Shown in pieces: positions 51,856-60,368 of a DNA stretch of 64,000 bases. The position numbers and the translations under genes were made by a program. This DNA comes from Virgisporangium aliadipatigenens. Its GTDB lineage: Bacteria > Actinomycetota > Actinomycetes > Mycobacteriales > Micromonosporaceae. The stretch lies in assembly GCF_016863615.1 (NCBI RefSeq), contig NZ_BOPF01000012.1, forward strand, positions 62,001 through 126,000, in the 5' to 3' direction. The notes under the pieces were generated by a model that was not told the DNA's origin, did no database searches, and saw nothing but the letters and a program-made list of their open reading frames with translations. Numbering within the stretch: the first letter of the stretch is position 1; each line of letters starts with the position of its first letter.

Positions 51856-53121
51856 ATGAAACGTCAGACGACGGTGAGCATCGCCGTCCTTCTCGCGGCG
51901 CTGTCGCCGATGGCCATGGCATCCGCCGTGCGGGCCGCACCGACCGAGCCGGCCGCCACCACCAACGCGGTGATCCGGTGGGACCTCAACACCCAGACCG
52001 CGGTCTGGGACATCGGTCAGCAGTTGCCCTGGTTCCAGGGGCGCAGCTTCGCCATGGTCAGCGGCGCCGTCTACGACGCCGTCAACGCCATCGCCGGCAC
52101 GCCGTACAAGCCGCTCCTCGTCGCGCCGCGGGCGACCGGGCGGGAGTCGACCGACGCGGCCGTCGCCACCGCGGCCTACCGGGTGCTGGACGACATCTTC
52201 CCGGCCCAGGCCGAACGCCTGCGCGCGCAGTACGACCAGGATCTCGCCGCCGTCCCGGACGGGCCCGCCAAGCGCGGTGGCGTCGAGATCGGTTCCCGGA
52301 CGGCCGACGCCATGATCGCCGCGCGGCGCGACGACGGGTTCGAGGGGAACGAGCAATGGCGCCTCGGCACCGAGCCGGGGCAGTGGCGGCCCACGCCGCC
52401 CACGTTCGCCTCGACCGGCGCGTGGATCGGATCGGCCCGGCCGTTCCTGGTGCCGAACGCCGCGATGTTCCGCACCGATGGCCCGCCCGCCCTCACCAGC
52501 CGCGCCTATGCCCGCGACTTCAACGAGGTCAAGCAGGTCGGTTCGGCGAACAGCACGGTGCGCACCCAGGACCAGACCGAGGCCGCGATCTGGTGGCACG
52601 ACCGCAACGTGACCCTGTGGGAGATCAAACGCCAGCTCGCCGAGACGCAGCGGCTGGACGTCCTGCAGACGGCGCGCCTGTTCGCGCTGACCGACACCGT
52701 CACCGCCGACCAGTCGATCGCCTGCTACGACGACAAGCGGCGGTGGGGCTTCTGGCGCCCGGTCACCGCCGTCCGGGAGGCCGGCACCGACGGCAACCCG
52801 CGCACCGAGGCCGATCCCGAATGGACGCCGCTCCTGGTGACGCCGCCGTTCCCGGATCATCCGTCCGGACACGCCTGCGCCACCGCGGCACAGATGACGA
52901 CCTACAGGTTCTTCTTCGGCCGTGATCGCGTGGCGTTCCACGCGTACAGCATCGCGTCCGGGACGACCCGACACTTCGGCAGCTTCTCCCAGGCGCTGGA
53001 CGAACTGGTCTCGGCCCGCGTCTGGGGCGGCATCCACTTCCGCTCCGCCGACGTGCAGGGCGCGAAGCTGGGTACCGCCGTCAGCAAGCACATCACTGCC
53101 CGCTACTTCACCAAGCGTTAG
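51856..53121 (+). CDS. secreted vanadium-dependent haloperoxidase-like PAP2 protein
   Basis: 421 residues with a signal peptide (MKRQTTVSIAVLLAALSPMA, cleavage near AVRAA). The PAP2/haloperoxidase metal-oxyanion site is visible as KRRWGFWRP, then PFPDHPSGHAC and finally ARVWGGIHFRSADVQG (R-x5-H type). Such enzymes oxidise halides with hydrogen peroxide or remove phosphate; which one cannot be told from the sequence. The ATG at 51856 has GAAGGGGG upstream. Two 24-bp repeats precede it. It interrupts the surface-glycan region and appears unrelated to it. Confidence 0.88.
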   Translation: MKRQTTVSIAVLLAALSPMAMASAVRAAPTEPAATTNAVIRWDLNTQTAVWDIGQQLPWFQGRSFAMVSGAVYDAVNAIAGTPYKPLLVAPRATGRESTDAAVATAAYRVLDDIFPAQAERLRAQYDQDLAAVPDGPAKRGGVEIGSRTADAMIAARRDDGFEGNEQWRLGTEPGQWRPTPPTFASTGAWIGSARPFLVPNAAMFRTDGPPALTSRAYARDFNEVKQVGSANSTVRTQDQTEAAIWWHDRNVTLWEIKRQLAETQRLDVLQTARLFALTDTVTADQSIACYDDKRRWGFWRPVTAVREAGTDGNPRTEADPEWTPLLVTPPFPDHPSGHACATAAQMTTYRFFFGRDRVAFHAYSIASGTTRHFGSFSQALDELVSARVWGGIHFRSADVQGAKLGTAVSKHITARYFTKR

Positions 53122-53124
53122 GCC

Positions 53125-53475
53125 TCAACGCCCGCCGTACGGGTCCGCCCCGGGCGGCGGGTTGTTGGGATCGGTCGACTGCCACACCGCGCCGCCGCCG
53201 TACGGGTTGTACTGCTGGTTGTAGCCGCCGGGGGGCGGGTAGCCACCCTGCGGGCCGTAACCGCCGTAGCCCGGCGGCGGCGCTCCGCCCTGCCACTGCG
53301 CCATCTCGTTGCGCTGGAGCGTCTCCAGCTCGCCCTCGTCGAGGAAGATGCCGCGGCACTGGTCGCAGCGCTCGATCTGCACGCCGCTGCGCGGATACGA
53401 ACGCATCGGTGCCCGGCACCGCGGGCACTGCATGCTGTTGTAGGGCATCTGGGGCCCCATGTAAGGCTGGCTCAC
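53125..53475 (-). CDS. zinc-ribbon (TFIIB-type) protein with Gly/Pro/Tyr-rich tail
   Basis: About 116 residues. A zinc ribbon is formed by MQCPRCRAPM and IERCDQCRGIFLDEGEL, the zf-TFIIB pattern in which RGIFLD follows the second CxxC. The last 60 residues are a repeat-like stretch of Gly, Pro, Tyr and Gln (such as GGYGPQGGYPPPGGYNQQYN), likely disordered. I chose GTG 53475 because a TACTCT -10 lies 7 nt upstream on that strand, giving a leaderless transcript; ATG 53460 is possible. The function is unknown; no catalytic residues are seen. Confidence 0.75.
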   Translation of the reverse strand: MSQPYMGPQMPYNSMQCPRCRAPMRSYPRSGVQIERCDQCRGIFLDEGELETLQRNEMAQWQGGAPPPGYGGYGPQGGYPPPGGYNQQYNPYGGGAVWQSTDPNNPPPGADPYGGR

Positions 53476-53495
53476 GTTCGACAGAGTAGTCGCGC

Positions 53496-54353
53496 TCAGC
53501 GAGCCGCGAGCAGAGCCGGAAGGGCCTTTTCGAGCGCGACGTCCCAGGGCGGCATCGGTGCGATGCCCGCGCCGCGATAGCGGGTGTCCCGCAGCACCGA
53601 GTAGGACGGGCGCGGTGCCGGGCGCACATAGGCGGCGCTCGTGGTCGGGCGCACCCGTTCGGGATCCAGGCCGGCGCCCGCGAAGACCGCCCGGGCCAGC
53701 CCGTACCAGGTCGTCTCGCCGGTGCACGTGCCGTGGTAGACACCGGGCCCGGCGTCGCCCGAGGTCCCGAGGTGGTACAGCCACGTCGCCAGCATGTACG
53801 ACCAGGTCGGCTGGCCGCGCTGGTCGTCCACCACGTCGACGAACTCCCGTTCGGCCGCCAGGCGCAGCATGGTGCGCACGAAGTTGGGGCCGTGCGCGCC
53901 GTACAGCCAGGCCGTGCGGATCACGAAGCCCTCACGCGGGTGCAACTCGAGCACGGCCCGCTCGCCGGCGAGCTTGCTGCGGCCGTAGGCGTTGATCGGA
54001 CCGGTCGGGGCGTCCTCGGTGTACGGGGCGGTGGCGTCGCCGGGGAAGACGTAGTCGGTCGAGATGTGCAGCAGGCGCGCGTCCGCGGCGGCGCAGGCGG
54101 CGGCCAGGTGGCGCACGCCGTCGCCGTTCACCGCCGTGGCGGCCGCCTCGTCGGCCTCGGCGCCGTCGACATCGGTCCACGCGGCGGCGTTGAGAACGAT
54201 CTCGTGGCCGGCGACGGCGTTCCGGACCGCCTCCGGGTCGGTGATGTCGAGGTCGGCGCGGCGCAGCGCGGTGTACTTGACCCCGGCGTCGTCCAGCACT
54301 GCGCACATGTCGGTGCCGAGCTGCCCGCCGGCCCCCGTGACCAACCAGGACAT
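53496..54353 (-). CDS. rmlD: dTDP-4-dehydrorhamnose reductase RmlD
   Basis: 285 residues of the SDR family, last step of dTDP-L-rhamnose synthesis. The NAD(P)H motif is WLVTGAGGQLGTDM, the catalytic Ser/Thr region is ISTDYVFPGD, and YGRSK holds Tyr and Lys of the YxxxK pair. VNAAAWTDVDGAE is the family hallmark. The ATG at 54353 shares bases with the rmlB stop, so rmlB and rmlD are coupled. The frame stays open upstream into rmlB but that is a shadow. Confidence 0.95.
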   Translation of the reverse strand: MSWLVTGAGGQLGTDMCAVLDDAGVKYTALRRADLDITDPEAVRNAVAGHEIVLNAAAWTDVDGAEADEAAATAVNGDGVRHLAAACAAADARLLHISTDYVFPGDATAPYTEDAPTGPINAYGRSKLAGERAVLELHPREGFVIRTAWLYGAHGPNFVRTMLRLAAEREFVDVVDDQRGQPTWSYMLATWLYHLGTSGDAGPGVYHGTCTGETTWYGLARAVFAGAGLDPERVRPTTSAAYVRPAPRPSYSVLRDTRYRGAGIAPMPPWDVALEKALPALLAAR

Positions 54354-55336
54354 CAGAGCGCGGCCTTCGCCTTCAGCGGTTCCCACCAGGAACGGTTGTC
54401 CCGGTACCAGGCGACCGTCGCGGCGATCCCCTCGGCGAAGCCGACCGCGGGCGCGTATCCCAGTTCGTCCGAAATCTTGTCGATGGAGAGCGAGTAGCGA
54501 CGGTCGTGCCCCTTGCGGTCCTCGACCATGCGCACGGCGGACCAGTCGCGCCCGGTGGCCCGCAGCAGCTCCTCGGTCAGCTCCCGGTTGGTCAGCTCGG
54601 CGCCGCCGCCGATGTGGTAGACCTCGCCGGAGCGGCCCTTCTCCAGCGCCAGCTGGATGCCGACGCAGTGGTCGGCGACGTGCAGCCAGTCGCGGATGTT
54701 GCCGCCGTCGCCGTAGAGGGGGACCGTCCCGCCGTCCAGGAGGTTGGTGACGAAGAGCGGGATGACCTTTTCGGGGAACTGGTAGGGCCCGTAGTTGTTC
54801 GAACAGCGGGTGACCACCACGTCCAGCTTGTGCGTGCGGTGGTACGCGAGCGCCAGGAGGTCCGAACCGGCCTTCGCGGCCGCGTAGGGGGAGTTCGGCG
54901 CGAGGGGCCAGTCCTCGGTCCACGACCCCTCGGCGATGGAGCCGTACACCTCGTCGGTGGAGACGTGCAGGAAGCGGCCCACGCCGGCGCGCAGGGCGGC
55001 GTCGAGCAGCGTCTGGGTGCCCAGGACGTTGGTGGTGACGAACTCCGACGCGCCCCGGATCGAGCGGTCCACGTGGGTCTCGGCGGCGAAGTGCACGACC
55101 GCGTCGTGGCCGGGCATCAGCTCGTCCACCAGGGCGGCGTCGCAGATGTCGCCCTCGACGAACGTCAGGGCCGGGTCCGCGGCGACCGGATCCAGGTTGG
55201 CGCGGTTGCCCGAGTAGGTCAGCTTGTCCAGCACCGTCACGCGGCTGCCCGCGTAGCCCGGGTAGCCACCCGTGAGCAGCGTGCGGACGTACTGCGAGCC
55301 GATGAACCCGGCGCCGCCGGTGACGAGGATTCTCAC
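54353..55336 (-). CDS. rmlB: dTDP-glucose 4,6-dehydratase RmlB
   Basis: 327 residues, extended SDR. NAD motif TGGAGFIGSQYVR, catalytic STDEVYGS (Thr, Asp, Glu) and YAAAKAGSD (YxxxK). VTRCSNNYGPYQFPEK and NIRDWLHVADHC are sugar-binding segments typical of RmlB. It makes dTDP-4-keto-6-deoxyglucose, feeding RmlC and RmlD. The GTG start is preceded by TAGACT 9 nt upstream on that strand, suggesting a leaderless mRNA. It is divergent from rmlA with 125 nt between. Confidence 0.96.
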   Translation of the reverse strand: MRILVTGGAGFIGSQYVRTLLTGGYPGYAGSRVTVLDKLTYSGNRANLDPVAADPALTFVEGDICDAALVDELMPGHDAVVHFAAETHVDRSIRGASEFVTTNVLGTQTLLDAALRAGVGRFLHVSTDEVYGSIAEGSWTEDWPLAPNSPYAAAKAGSDLLALAYHRTHKLDVVVTRCSNNYGPYQFPEKVIPLFVTNLLDGGTVPLYGDGGNIRDWLHVADHCVGIQLALEKGRSGEVYHIGGGAELTNRELTEELLRATGRDWSAVRMVEDRKGHDRRYSLSIDKISDELGYAPAVGFAEGIAATVAWYRDNRSWWEPLKAKAAL

Positions 55337-55461
55337 AAGGCGGGGAGTCTAGTGCAGCGGCGGTACGCGACCGCGCGGTACGGCCGGTCGAGGCCCGGGC
55401 ACCGTTCGGACAACCGGGGACGGTCTGCGCGGCCGACCCCGTGAGCGGCTAGGCTCCCCGG

Positions 55462-56349
55462 GTGCGTGGGATCCTTCTCGCCGGGGGCACCGGGTCGCGT
55501 CTGTGGCCCATCACCCGGGCGGTATCGAAGCAGCTGATGCCGGTCTTCGACAAGCCGATGGTCTACTACCCGCTGTCGACGCTCATCAATGCCGGGGTGC
55601 ACGAGATCCTCGTGATCACCACGCCGGACGACCAGCCGCAGTTCCGCCGGCTGCTGGGCGACGGGAGCGAGCTCGGCCTGCGCATCGAGTACGCCGCCCA
55701 GGAACGCCCGGACGGCATCGCGCAGGCCTTCATCATCGGCGCGGACTTCATCGGCGACGAGTCGGTCGCGCTCATCCTGGGCGACAACATCTTCTACGGC
55801 GTCGGCCTCGGCGACACGTTACGTGAACACGCCGATCCGTCGGGTGGGCGGGTCTTCGCCTACCCGGTCGCCGATCCGCAGAGCTACGGCGTGGTGGAGT
55901 TCGACGGTTCCGGCAAAGTCGTCTCGATCGAGGAGAAGCCGGAACGCCCGCGATCGCGCTATGCGGTCCCGGGCCTGTACTTCTACGACTCGGGGGTGGT
56001 GGAGATCGCCCGCGGTCTCAAGCCCAGCGCCCGCGGCGAACTGGAGATCACCGCCGTCAACGACGCCTACCTGCAGCAGGACCGGCTGCACGTGACCGTC
56101 CTGGACCGCGGGACGGCCTGGCTGGACACCGGCACGTTCGCGTCGCTGGTGCAGGCGGCGGAGTTCGTGCGCGTGATCGAGGAACGCCAGAGCTTCAAGA
56201 TCGGCTGTATCGAGGAGGCCGCCTGGCGCGCCGGTCGGCTTTCCGACGATCAGCTGCGGACCCTCGCGGAGCCGCTGCGCAAGAGCGGCTACGGTGACTA
56301 CCTGTTGAACCTCTTGGAATGGTCTGCCTCGACCGAGGAGCTTTCGTGA
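55462..56349 (+). CDS. rmlA: glucose-1-phosphate thymidylyltransferase RmlA
   Basis: 295 residues. The nucleotidyl-transfer motif is [20 protein letters not shown] and the sugar-1-phosphate motif is [21 protein letters not shown] contains the conserved Glu-Lys-Pro. Length fits the tetrameric RmlA family. A TAGGCT -10 at 55450-55455 ends 6 nt before the GTG, with no ribosome-binding site. The end overlaps the methyltransferase start by 4 bp, and that gene overlaps rmlC, so rmlA-methyltransferase-rmlC is one coupled operon. Confidence 0.96.
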   Translation: MRGILLAGGTGSRLWPITRAVSKQLMPVFDKPMVYYPLSTLINAGVHEILVITTPDDQPQFRRLLGDGSELGLRIEYAAQERPDGIAQAFIIGADFIGDESVALILGDNIFYGVGLGDTLREHADPSGGRVFAYPVADPQSYGVVEFDGSGKVVSIEEKPERPRSRYAVPGLYFYDSGVVEIARGLKPSARGELEITAVNDAYLQQDRLHVTVLDRGTAWLDTGTFASLVQAAEFVRVIEERQSFKIGCIEEAAWRAGRLSDDQLRTLAEPLRKSGYGDYLLNLLEWSASTEELS

Positions 56350-56960
56350 CTGACGCGTCGTCCACCCCCGGCCCCACCACCGAGGGCGCCGACTACACCC
56401 AACGGTTGCAGCGGGTCACCGGAGCCGGCTGGAAAAAGGCGCTCAACGTGCAGGCCCCCTACCGGTGGAACGTGCGCCGCCTCGACCTCGGCTTCACCCT
56501 CGACGTCGGCTGCGGGCTCGGCCGCAACCTCGGTCACCTCGACGGCAACGGCGTCGGCGTCGACCACAACGCCGCCTCGATCGCGGAGGCGCGGGCGGCC
56601 GGCTTCACGGCGTTCACCATCGACGACTTTCTCGCCTCCGAGTACGCGGTCGAGGGCCGGTTCGACTCGATCCTGGTCGCGCACGTCGTCGAGCACGCGC
56701 CGGAGGAGCAGGCCAAGGAGATCGTGGGCATGTACCTGCCCTATCTCAAGCACGGCGGTCGGGTCGTCTTCATCACCCCGCAGGAACGCGGCTACAAGAC
56801 CGACGCCACGCACGTGCGCTTCTGCGGCCACCCGGAGGTCGCGAAGATGGCCACCGACCTGGGGCTCACGGTCGACAAGCAGTACTCGTTCCCGTTCCCG
56901 CGGGCGGCCGGCAAGGTCTTCACGTACAACGAGTTCGTGACCGTGGCGCGCAAGCCGTGA
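56346..56960 (+). CDS. class I methyltransferase within the rhamnose operon
   Basis: 204 residues. Motif I is [33 protein letters not shown] and [21 protein letters not shown] follow, a Methyltransf_23-like layout. The N-terminus includes [18 protein letters not shown]. Insertion between rmlA and rmlC with overlapping start and stop codons on both sides suggests it methylates a rhamnose-containing or other surface sugar, for example at a terminal hydroxyl. The acceptor is inferred from context only. Confidence 0.85.
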   Translation: MTDASSTPGPTTEGADYTQRLQRVTGAGWKKALNVQAPYRWNVRRLDLGFTLDVGCGLGRNLGHLDGNGVGVDHNAASIAEARAAGFTAFTIDDFLASEYAVEGRFDSILVAHVVEHAPEEQAKEIVGMYLPYLKHGGRVVFITPQERGYKTDATHVRFCGHPEVAKMATDLGLTVDKQYSFPFPRAAGKVFTYNEFVTVARKP

Positions 56961-57571
56961 AGATCCGGCCGCTGTCGATCGAGGGCGCGTACGAGGTCAC
57001 TCCCGTGCTGCACGGCGACCCGCGTGGGCTGTTCGCCGAGTGGTACCGCGGGGACCTGCTCGCCGACGCCGTGGGCCACCGGCTCGACCTCGCCCAGGCC
57101 AACGTCTCCGTGTCGGCGGCGGGCGTGGTGCGCGGCATCCACTTCGCGGACGTGCCGCCCGGGCAGGGGAAGTACATCTTCTGCCCCCGGGGCGCCGTCC
57201 TCGACGTGATCGTGGACCTGCGGGTCGGATCGCCGACGTTCGGGCGGTGGGAGGGTGTGCGGCTCGACGACACCGACCGCCGCGCGGTGTACATCGGCGA
57301 GGGGCTGGGTCACGGCTTCTGCGCGCTGACCGACGACGCGACGCTCACGTACCTCTGCTCGACGACGTACAACCCGCAGCGTGAACGCGCCGTGCACCCC
57401 CTCGACCCGGACCTCGCCATCGCCTGGCCGGCCACCGATCCGGTGCTCTCGGCGCGGGACGCGGCGGCGCCGTCGTTCGCGCAAATGGGCGCCGACGGGC
57501 TGCTTCCGGAGGTCGAAACCTGCCGCGCGTACGTGGATTCTTTGCGAGAAGCGGAAAACACCCGTAGTTGA
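56957..57571 (+). CDS. rmlC: dTDP-4-dehydrorhamnose 3,5-epimerase RmlC
   Basis: 204 residues, cupin fold. GDPRGLFAEWYRGD at the start, the catalytic His in VVRGIHFADV, the Asp in VIVDLRVGSPTFGRW, and YLCSTTYNPQRERAVHPLDPDL with the catalytic Tyr all match RmlC. It epimerises C3 and C5 before RmlD reduction. The GTG start overlaps the methyltransferase stop. The gene ends 38 nt before pafA, marking the right edge of the central block. Confidence 0.95.
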   Translation: MKIRPLSIEGAYEVTPVLHGDPRGLFAEWYRGDLLADAVGHRLDLAQANVSVSAAGVVRGIHFADVPPGQGKYIFCPRGAVLDVIVDLRVGSPTFGRWEGVRLDDTDRRAVYIGEGLGHGFCALTDDATLTYLCSTTYNPQRERAVHPLDPDLAIAWPATDPVLSARDAAAPSFAQMGADGLLPEVETCRAYVDSLREAENTRS

Positions 57572-57609
57572 ACCGGCCATCGAAGTCTCGTTACGGCTAA
57601 TGTTCGGTC

Positions 57610-58968
57610 ATGGACCGGCGCATTTTCGGCCTTGAGACCGAGTACGGGGTGACGTGCACCTACCGGGGGCAGCGGCGGCTGTCGCCGGACGAGGTGGCGC
57701 GTTACCTGTTCCGTCGAGTGGTGTCGTGGGGGCGTTCGAGCAACGTCTTCCTTCGTAACGGGGCCCGGCTCTACCTCGACGTGGGCTCCCATCCGGAGTA
57801 CGCGACGCCGGAGTGCGACAACGTCGCGGACCTCGTGGTGCACGACCGTGCCGGTGAGCGGATCCTCGAGGGGCTGCTCGTCGACGCGGAGAAGCGGCTG
57901 CACGACGAGGGGATCGCCGGCGAGATCTACCTGTTCAAGAACAACACCGACTCCGCCGGCAACTCCTACGGCTGCCACGAGAACTACCTCGTGTCCCGCC
58001 ACGGGGAGTTCGGGCGGCTGGCCGACATTCTCATTCCGTTCCTGGTCACGCGGCAGTTGATCTGCGGCGCGGGCAAGGTGCTCAGCACCCCGCGCGGCGC
58101 GGTCTACTGCCTGTCCCAGCGGGCCGAGCACATCTGGGAGGGCGTGTCGTCGGCGACGACCCGTTCCCGCCCGATCATCAACACGCGCGACGAGCCGCAC
58201 GCGGACGCGGAGCGCTACCGCCGGCTGCACGTCATCGTCGGCGACTCCAACATGAACGAGGTCACCACCCTCCTCAAGGTCGGCAGCGCCGACATCGTGC
58301 TGCGCATGATCGAGGCCGGCGTCGCGATGCGCGACCTCACGCTGGAAAATCCCATCCGCGCGATCCGGGAGGTCAGCCACGACGTCACCGGCCGCCGCAA
58401 GGTGCGCCTGGCCAGCGGCAAGGAGGCCTCCGCGCTGGAGATCCAGCAGGAGTACTACGCCAAGGCGATGGAGTTCTGCGAGCGCCGCGGGGCCGACCAG
58501 GTCACCAAGCGCGTGCTGGACCTGTGGGGCCGGGTGCTGGCCGCGGTCGAGTCCGGCGATCTGACCTCCGTCGACCGCGAGATCGACTGGGTCACCAAGC
58601 TCCGCGTCATCGAGGGCTACCAGCGCAAGCACGACCTGCCGCTGTCGCACCCGCGGATCGCCCAGATGGACCTCGCCTACCACGACCTGCGCCGCGGCCG
58701 CGGCCTCTACGGCCTGCTCGAACGCAAGAACAAGATCGACCGGGTCGCCTCCGACATCGAGATCTTCGAGGCGAAGGAGACCCCGCCGCAGACCACCCGG
58801 GCGCGGCTGCGCGGCGAGTTCATCCGGCACGCCCAGGAGCGGCGCCGCGACTTCACCGTCGACTGGGTGCACCTCAAGCTCAACGACCAGGCGCAGCGGA
58901 CCGTGCTCTGCAAGGACCCGTTCCGGGCCTACGACGAGCGGGTCGACCGGCTGATCGCGAGCATGTAG
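57610..58968 (+). CDS. pafA: Pup-protein ligase PafA
   Basis: 452 residues, paralogue of Dop without the Dop loop. It phosphorylates the C-terminal Glu of Pup and links it to substrate lysines. [10 protein letters not shown] carries the Mg-binding E9 and E11; the catalytic Asp is in [15 protein letters not shown] (D57); [15 protein letters not shown] is the shared ATP-site segment. A TAATGT -10 at 57598-57603 ends 6 nt before the ATG with no ribosome-binding site, so a leaderless transcript from its own promoter is likely. It is followed at once by a 51-codon ORF. Confidence 0.97.
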   Translation: MDRRIFGLETEYGVTCTYRGQRRLSPDEVARYLFRRVVSWGRSSNVFLRNGARLYLDVGSHPEYATPECDNVADLVVHDRAGERILEGLLVDAEKRLHDEGIAGEIYLFKNNTDSAGNSYGCHENYLVSRHGEFGRLADILIPFLVTRQLICGAGKVLSTPRGAVYCLSQRAEHIWEGVSSATTRSRPIINTRDEPHADAERYRRLHVIVGDSNMNEVTTLLKVGSADIVLRMIEAGVAMRDLTLENPIRAIREVSHDVTGRRKVRLASGKEASALEIQQEYYAKAMEFCERRGADQVTKRVLDLWGRVLAAVESGDLTSVDREIDWVTKLRVIEGYQRKHDLPLSHPRIAQMDLAYHDLRRGRGLYGLLERKNKIDRVASDIEIFEAKETPPQTTRARLRGEFIRHAQERRRDFTVDWVHLKLNDQAQRTVLCKDPFRAYDERVDRLIASM

Positions 58969-59124
58969 TTGCCCAAGCCGGGGTGGTTGCTGCGCCGTCG
59001 GGACAAGATCGTGGAGGAGGTCCGTCGCAACCGCGAAGGCGGGCACAAGGTGCCCACCTGGGTGTTGGCGGTGGTCCTGGTGGCGTTCGTGGGCGCCTGG
59101 GCCGCGGTGATCATTTTTTCTTAG
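58969..59124 (+). CDS. 51-residue single-span membrane peptide after pafA
   Basis: TTG 58969 directly follows the pafA stop. The peptide begins LPKPGWLLRRRDKIVEEVRR, a basic cytoplasmic segment, and continues to one hydrophobic helix (WVLAVVLVAFVGAWAAVIIF). The direct junction means that it is translated by ribosomes finishing pafA. The charge pattern and codon bias look genuine. A membrane peptide tied to PafA could tether or regulate the ligase, but that is speculation; I know no function for it. Confidence 0.65.
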   Translation: MPKPGWLLRRRDKIVEEVRRNREGGHKVPTWVLAVVLVAFVGAWAAVIIFS

Positions 59125-59197
59125 GGTTTTTGCGACGGTCCGTCGGGGGCACTACCGCTGCTCCCGCCGGGTCGCTGCGCTCCACGCCCGCGTCCCC

Positions 59198-59258
59198 AAG
59201 TACTGGGGCGTTACGCATGTCAAAGACGCGTTTTGGCCTGCGTAACGCCCCACTACTT
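59198..59258. repeat. extragenic palindrome between pafA region and the DUF3866 gene
   Basis: Left arm AAGTACTGGGGCGTTACGCA (59198-59217) and right arm TGCGTAACGCCCCACTACTT (59239-59258) pair with one mismatch over 20 bp around a 21-nt loop. The right arm contains the stop codon and last codon of the leftward gene. It could be a bidirectional terminator or a dispersed REP/MITE-like element that landed at the 3' end. Confidence 0.7.
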
Positions 59259-60311
59259 GAGGGCGGCGGCGTGGCGGCCGGCGGCGGCGGCGGCCACGAA
59301 GTAGGCGTAGTCGGCGTCCAGGTCGCGGCCCATCGTGGACAGCTTCACCGGCAGGGCGCGCAGCGCGGCGTCCAGGCCGACGGGATCCACCTCCACCACA
59401 GTGTGCCGGCTGAGGCGGGACAGGGCCGCGCGCACCTCGGGGCCGGCGTCGGCGGGGATGACGAGGTCGGCCGGGGCCAGTGCGACGCGGCCGTAGGCCG
59501 TGAGGCTGTGGTGCGAGATGCCGCGGTGCCTGGGCCGGGGGTCGGCGTCGGAGATGCGCAGGGAGCCGACCGGCCGGCCGCCGAGCACGGCCGCGGCGTT
59601 GACGGCCTCGCCGCAGGCGACTCCGGAGAAGCCCCACTCGGTGCCCGTTCCGAGGTTGCCGGGGCCCTGGGCGACGATCGCCACGTCCGCCGCCAGGCCG
59701 TGCCGGGCCGCCAACAGCCCGCCGTGCAGGTTGGTCGCCTCCAGGTCCCCGCCGAACGCCTGACCCACCGTCACCACGCCGGCGAGCAGCCCCGCCAGGG
59801 CGTCAAGCGTCCTGGAGAACCAGGCGGGCAGTGCGCCGCCGTCGGTCATCACGTAGGCGACGCGGGCCGTTGGCCGGTCGGCCAGAACGCCGGCCAGCAC
59901 GGCGGGCAGCGCGGAGTGCAGGTCCGCCGTGACGACCGGCATGCCGGCCAGGTCGTGCGCGGCCGCCAGGGTCTCCCGCAGCGGGGAGGCCTCCTCGTCG
60001 GCCGCCAGCACCACCGCCTGCAACGGGGTGTACCGGGCTTTCACGGCGTGTCCGGGCGCGGGCGGCGGATCCGGTGGCAGCCGGTCGGGGAGCGCCACGA
60101 CGAGGGCGTAGCCGCCGGTGCCGAGGCCCATGGCGAGCGCGTTGACGTTGAGCAGCACGCGGTCGCCGGGCTCCGGTTCGCCGACCAGAGCGGGATAGGC
60201 GAGCGCACGCAGCGTGTCCTCGCCGACACGCACATCGAGTTCCACGGCGCCGCGCCAGTGACGACGTCGTGACAGGACGGTACCGTTGCGCCACCGAATC
60301 ACGACGGTCAC
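59253..60311 (-). CDS. DUF3866-like conserved protein
   Basis: About 352 residues, soluble. It starts VTVVIRWRNGTVLSRRRHWR and has segments VAYVMTDGGALPAWF, DVAIVAQGPGNLGTGTEWGFSG and HRGISHHSLTAYGRV, which fit the actinobacterial DUF3866 family found beside paf genes. The HRGISHHS and MTDGGALP stretches look like a binding or active site of unknown chemistry. I chose GTG 60311; the longer upstream frame is antisense to pafB. It is divergent from pafB with about 57 nt between starts. Confidence 0.8.
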   Translation of the reverse strand: MTVVIRWRNGTVLSRRRHWRGAVELDVRVGEDTLRALAYPALVGEPEPGDRVLLNVNALAMGLGTGGYALVVALPDRLPPDPPPAPGHAVKARYTPLQAVVLAADEEASPLRETLAAAHDLAGMPVVTADLHSALPAVLAGVLADRPTARVAYVMTDGGALPAWFSRTLDALAGLLAGVVTVGQAFGGDLEATNLHGGLLAARHGLAADVAIVAQGPGNLGTGTEWGFSGVACGEAVNAAAVLGGRPVGSLRISDADPRPRHRGISHHSLTAYGRVALAPADLVIPADAGPEVRAALSRLSRHTVVEVDPVGLDAALRALPVKLSTMGRDLDADYAYFVAAAAAGRHAAALK

Positions 60312-60368
60312 GCTAACGGGTGCGCCACCGCCGACATTTCGCGGGAGGGCGCTGCTACGGTCGTGGGC

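Noticed and set aside
9333-57609. The central block as an antibiotic biosynthetic cluster
   Set aside because: There is no polyketide synthase, NRPS, terpene cyclase or RiPP gene; the AfsR-like gene and deoxysugar genes alone do not support it.
9333-57609. The central block as a prophage or integrative element
   Set aside because: I found no integrase, transposase, phage structural gene, tRNA gene or attachment-site repeat.
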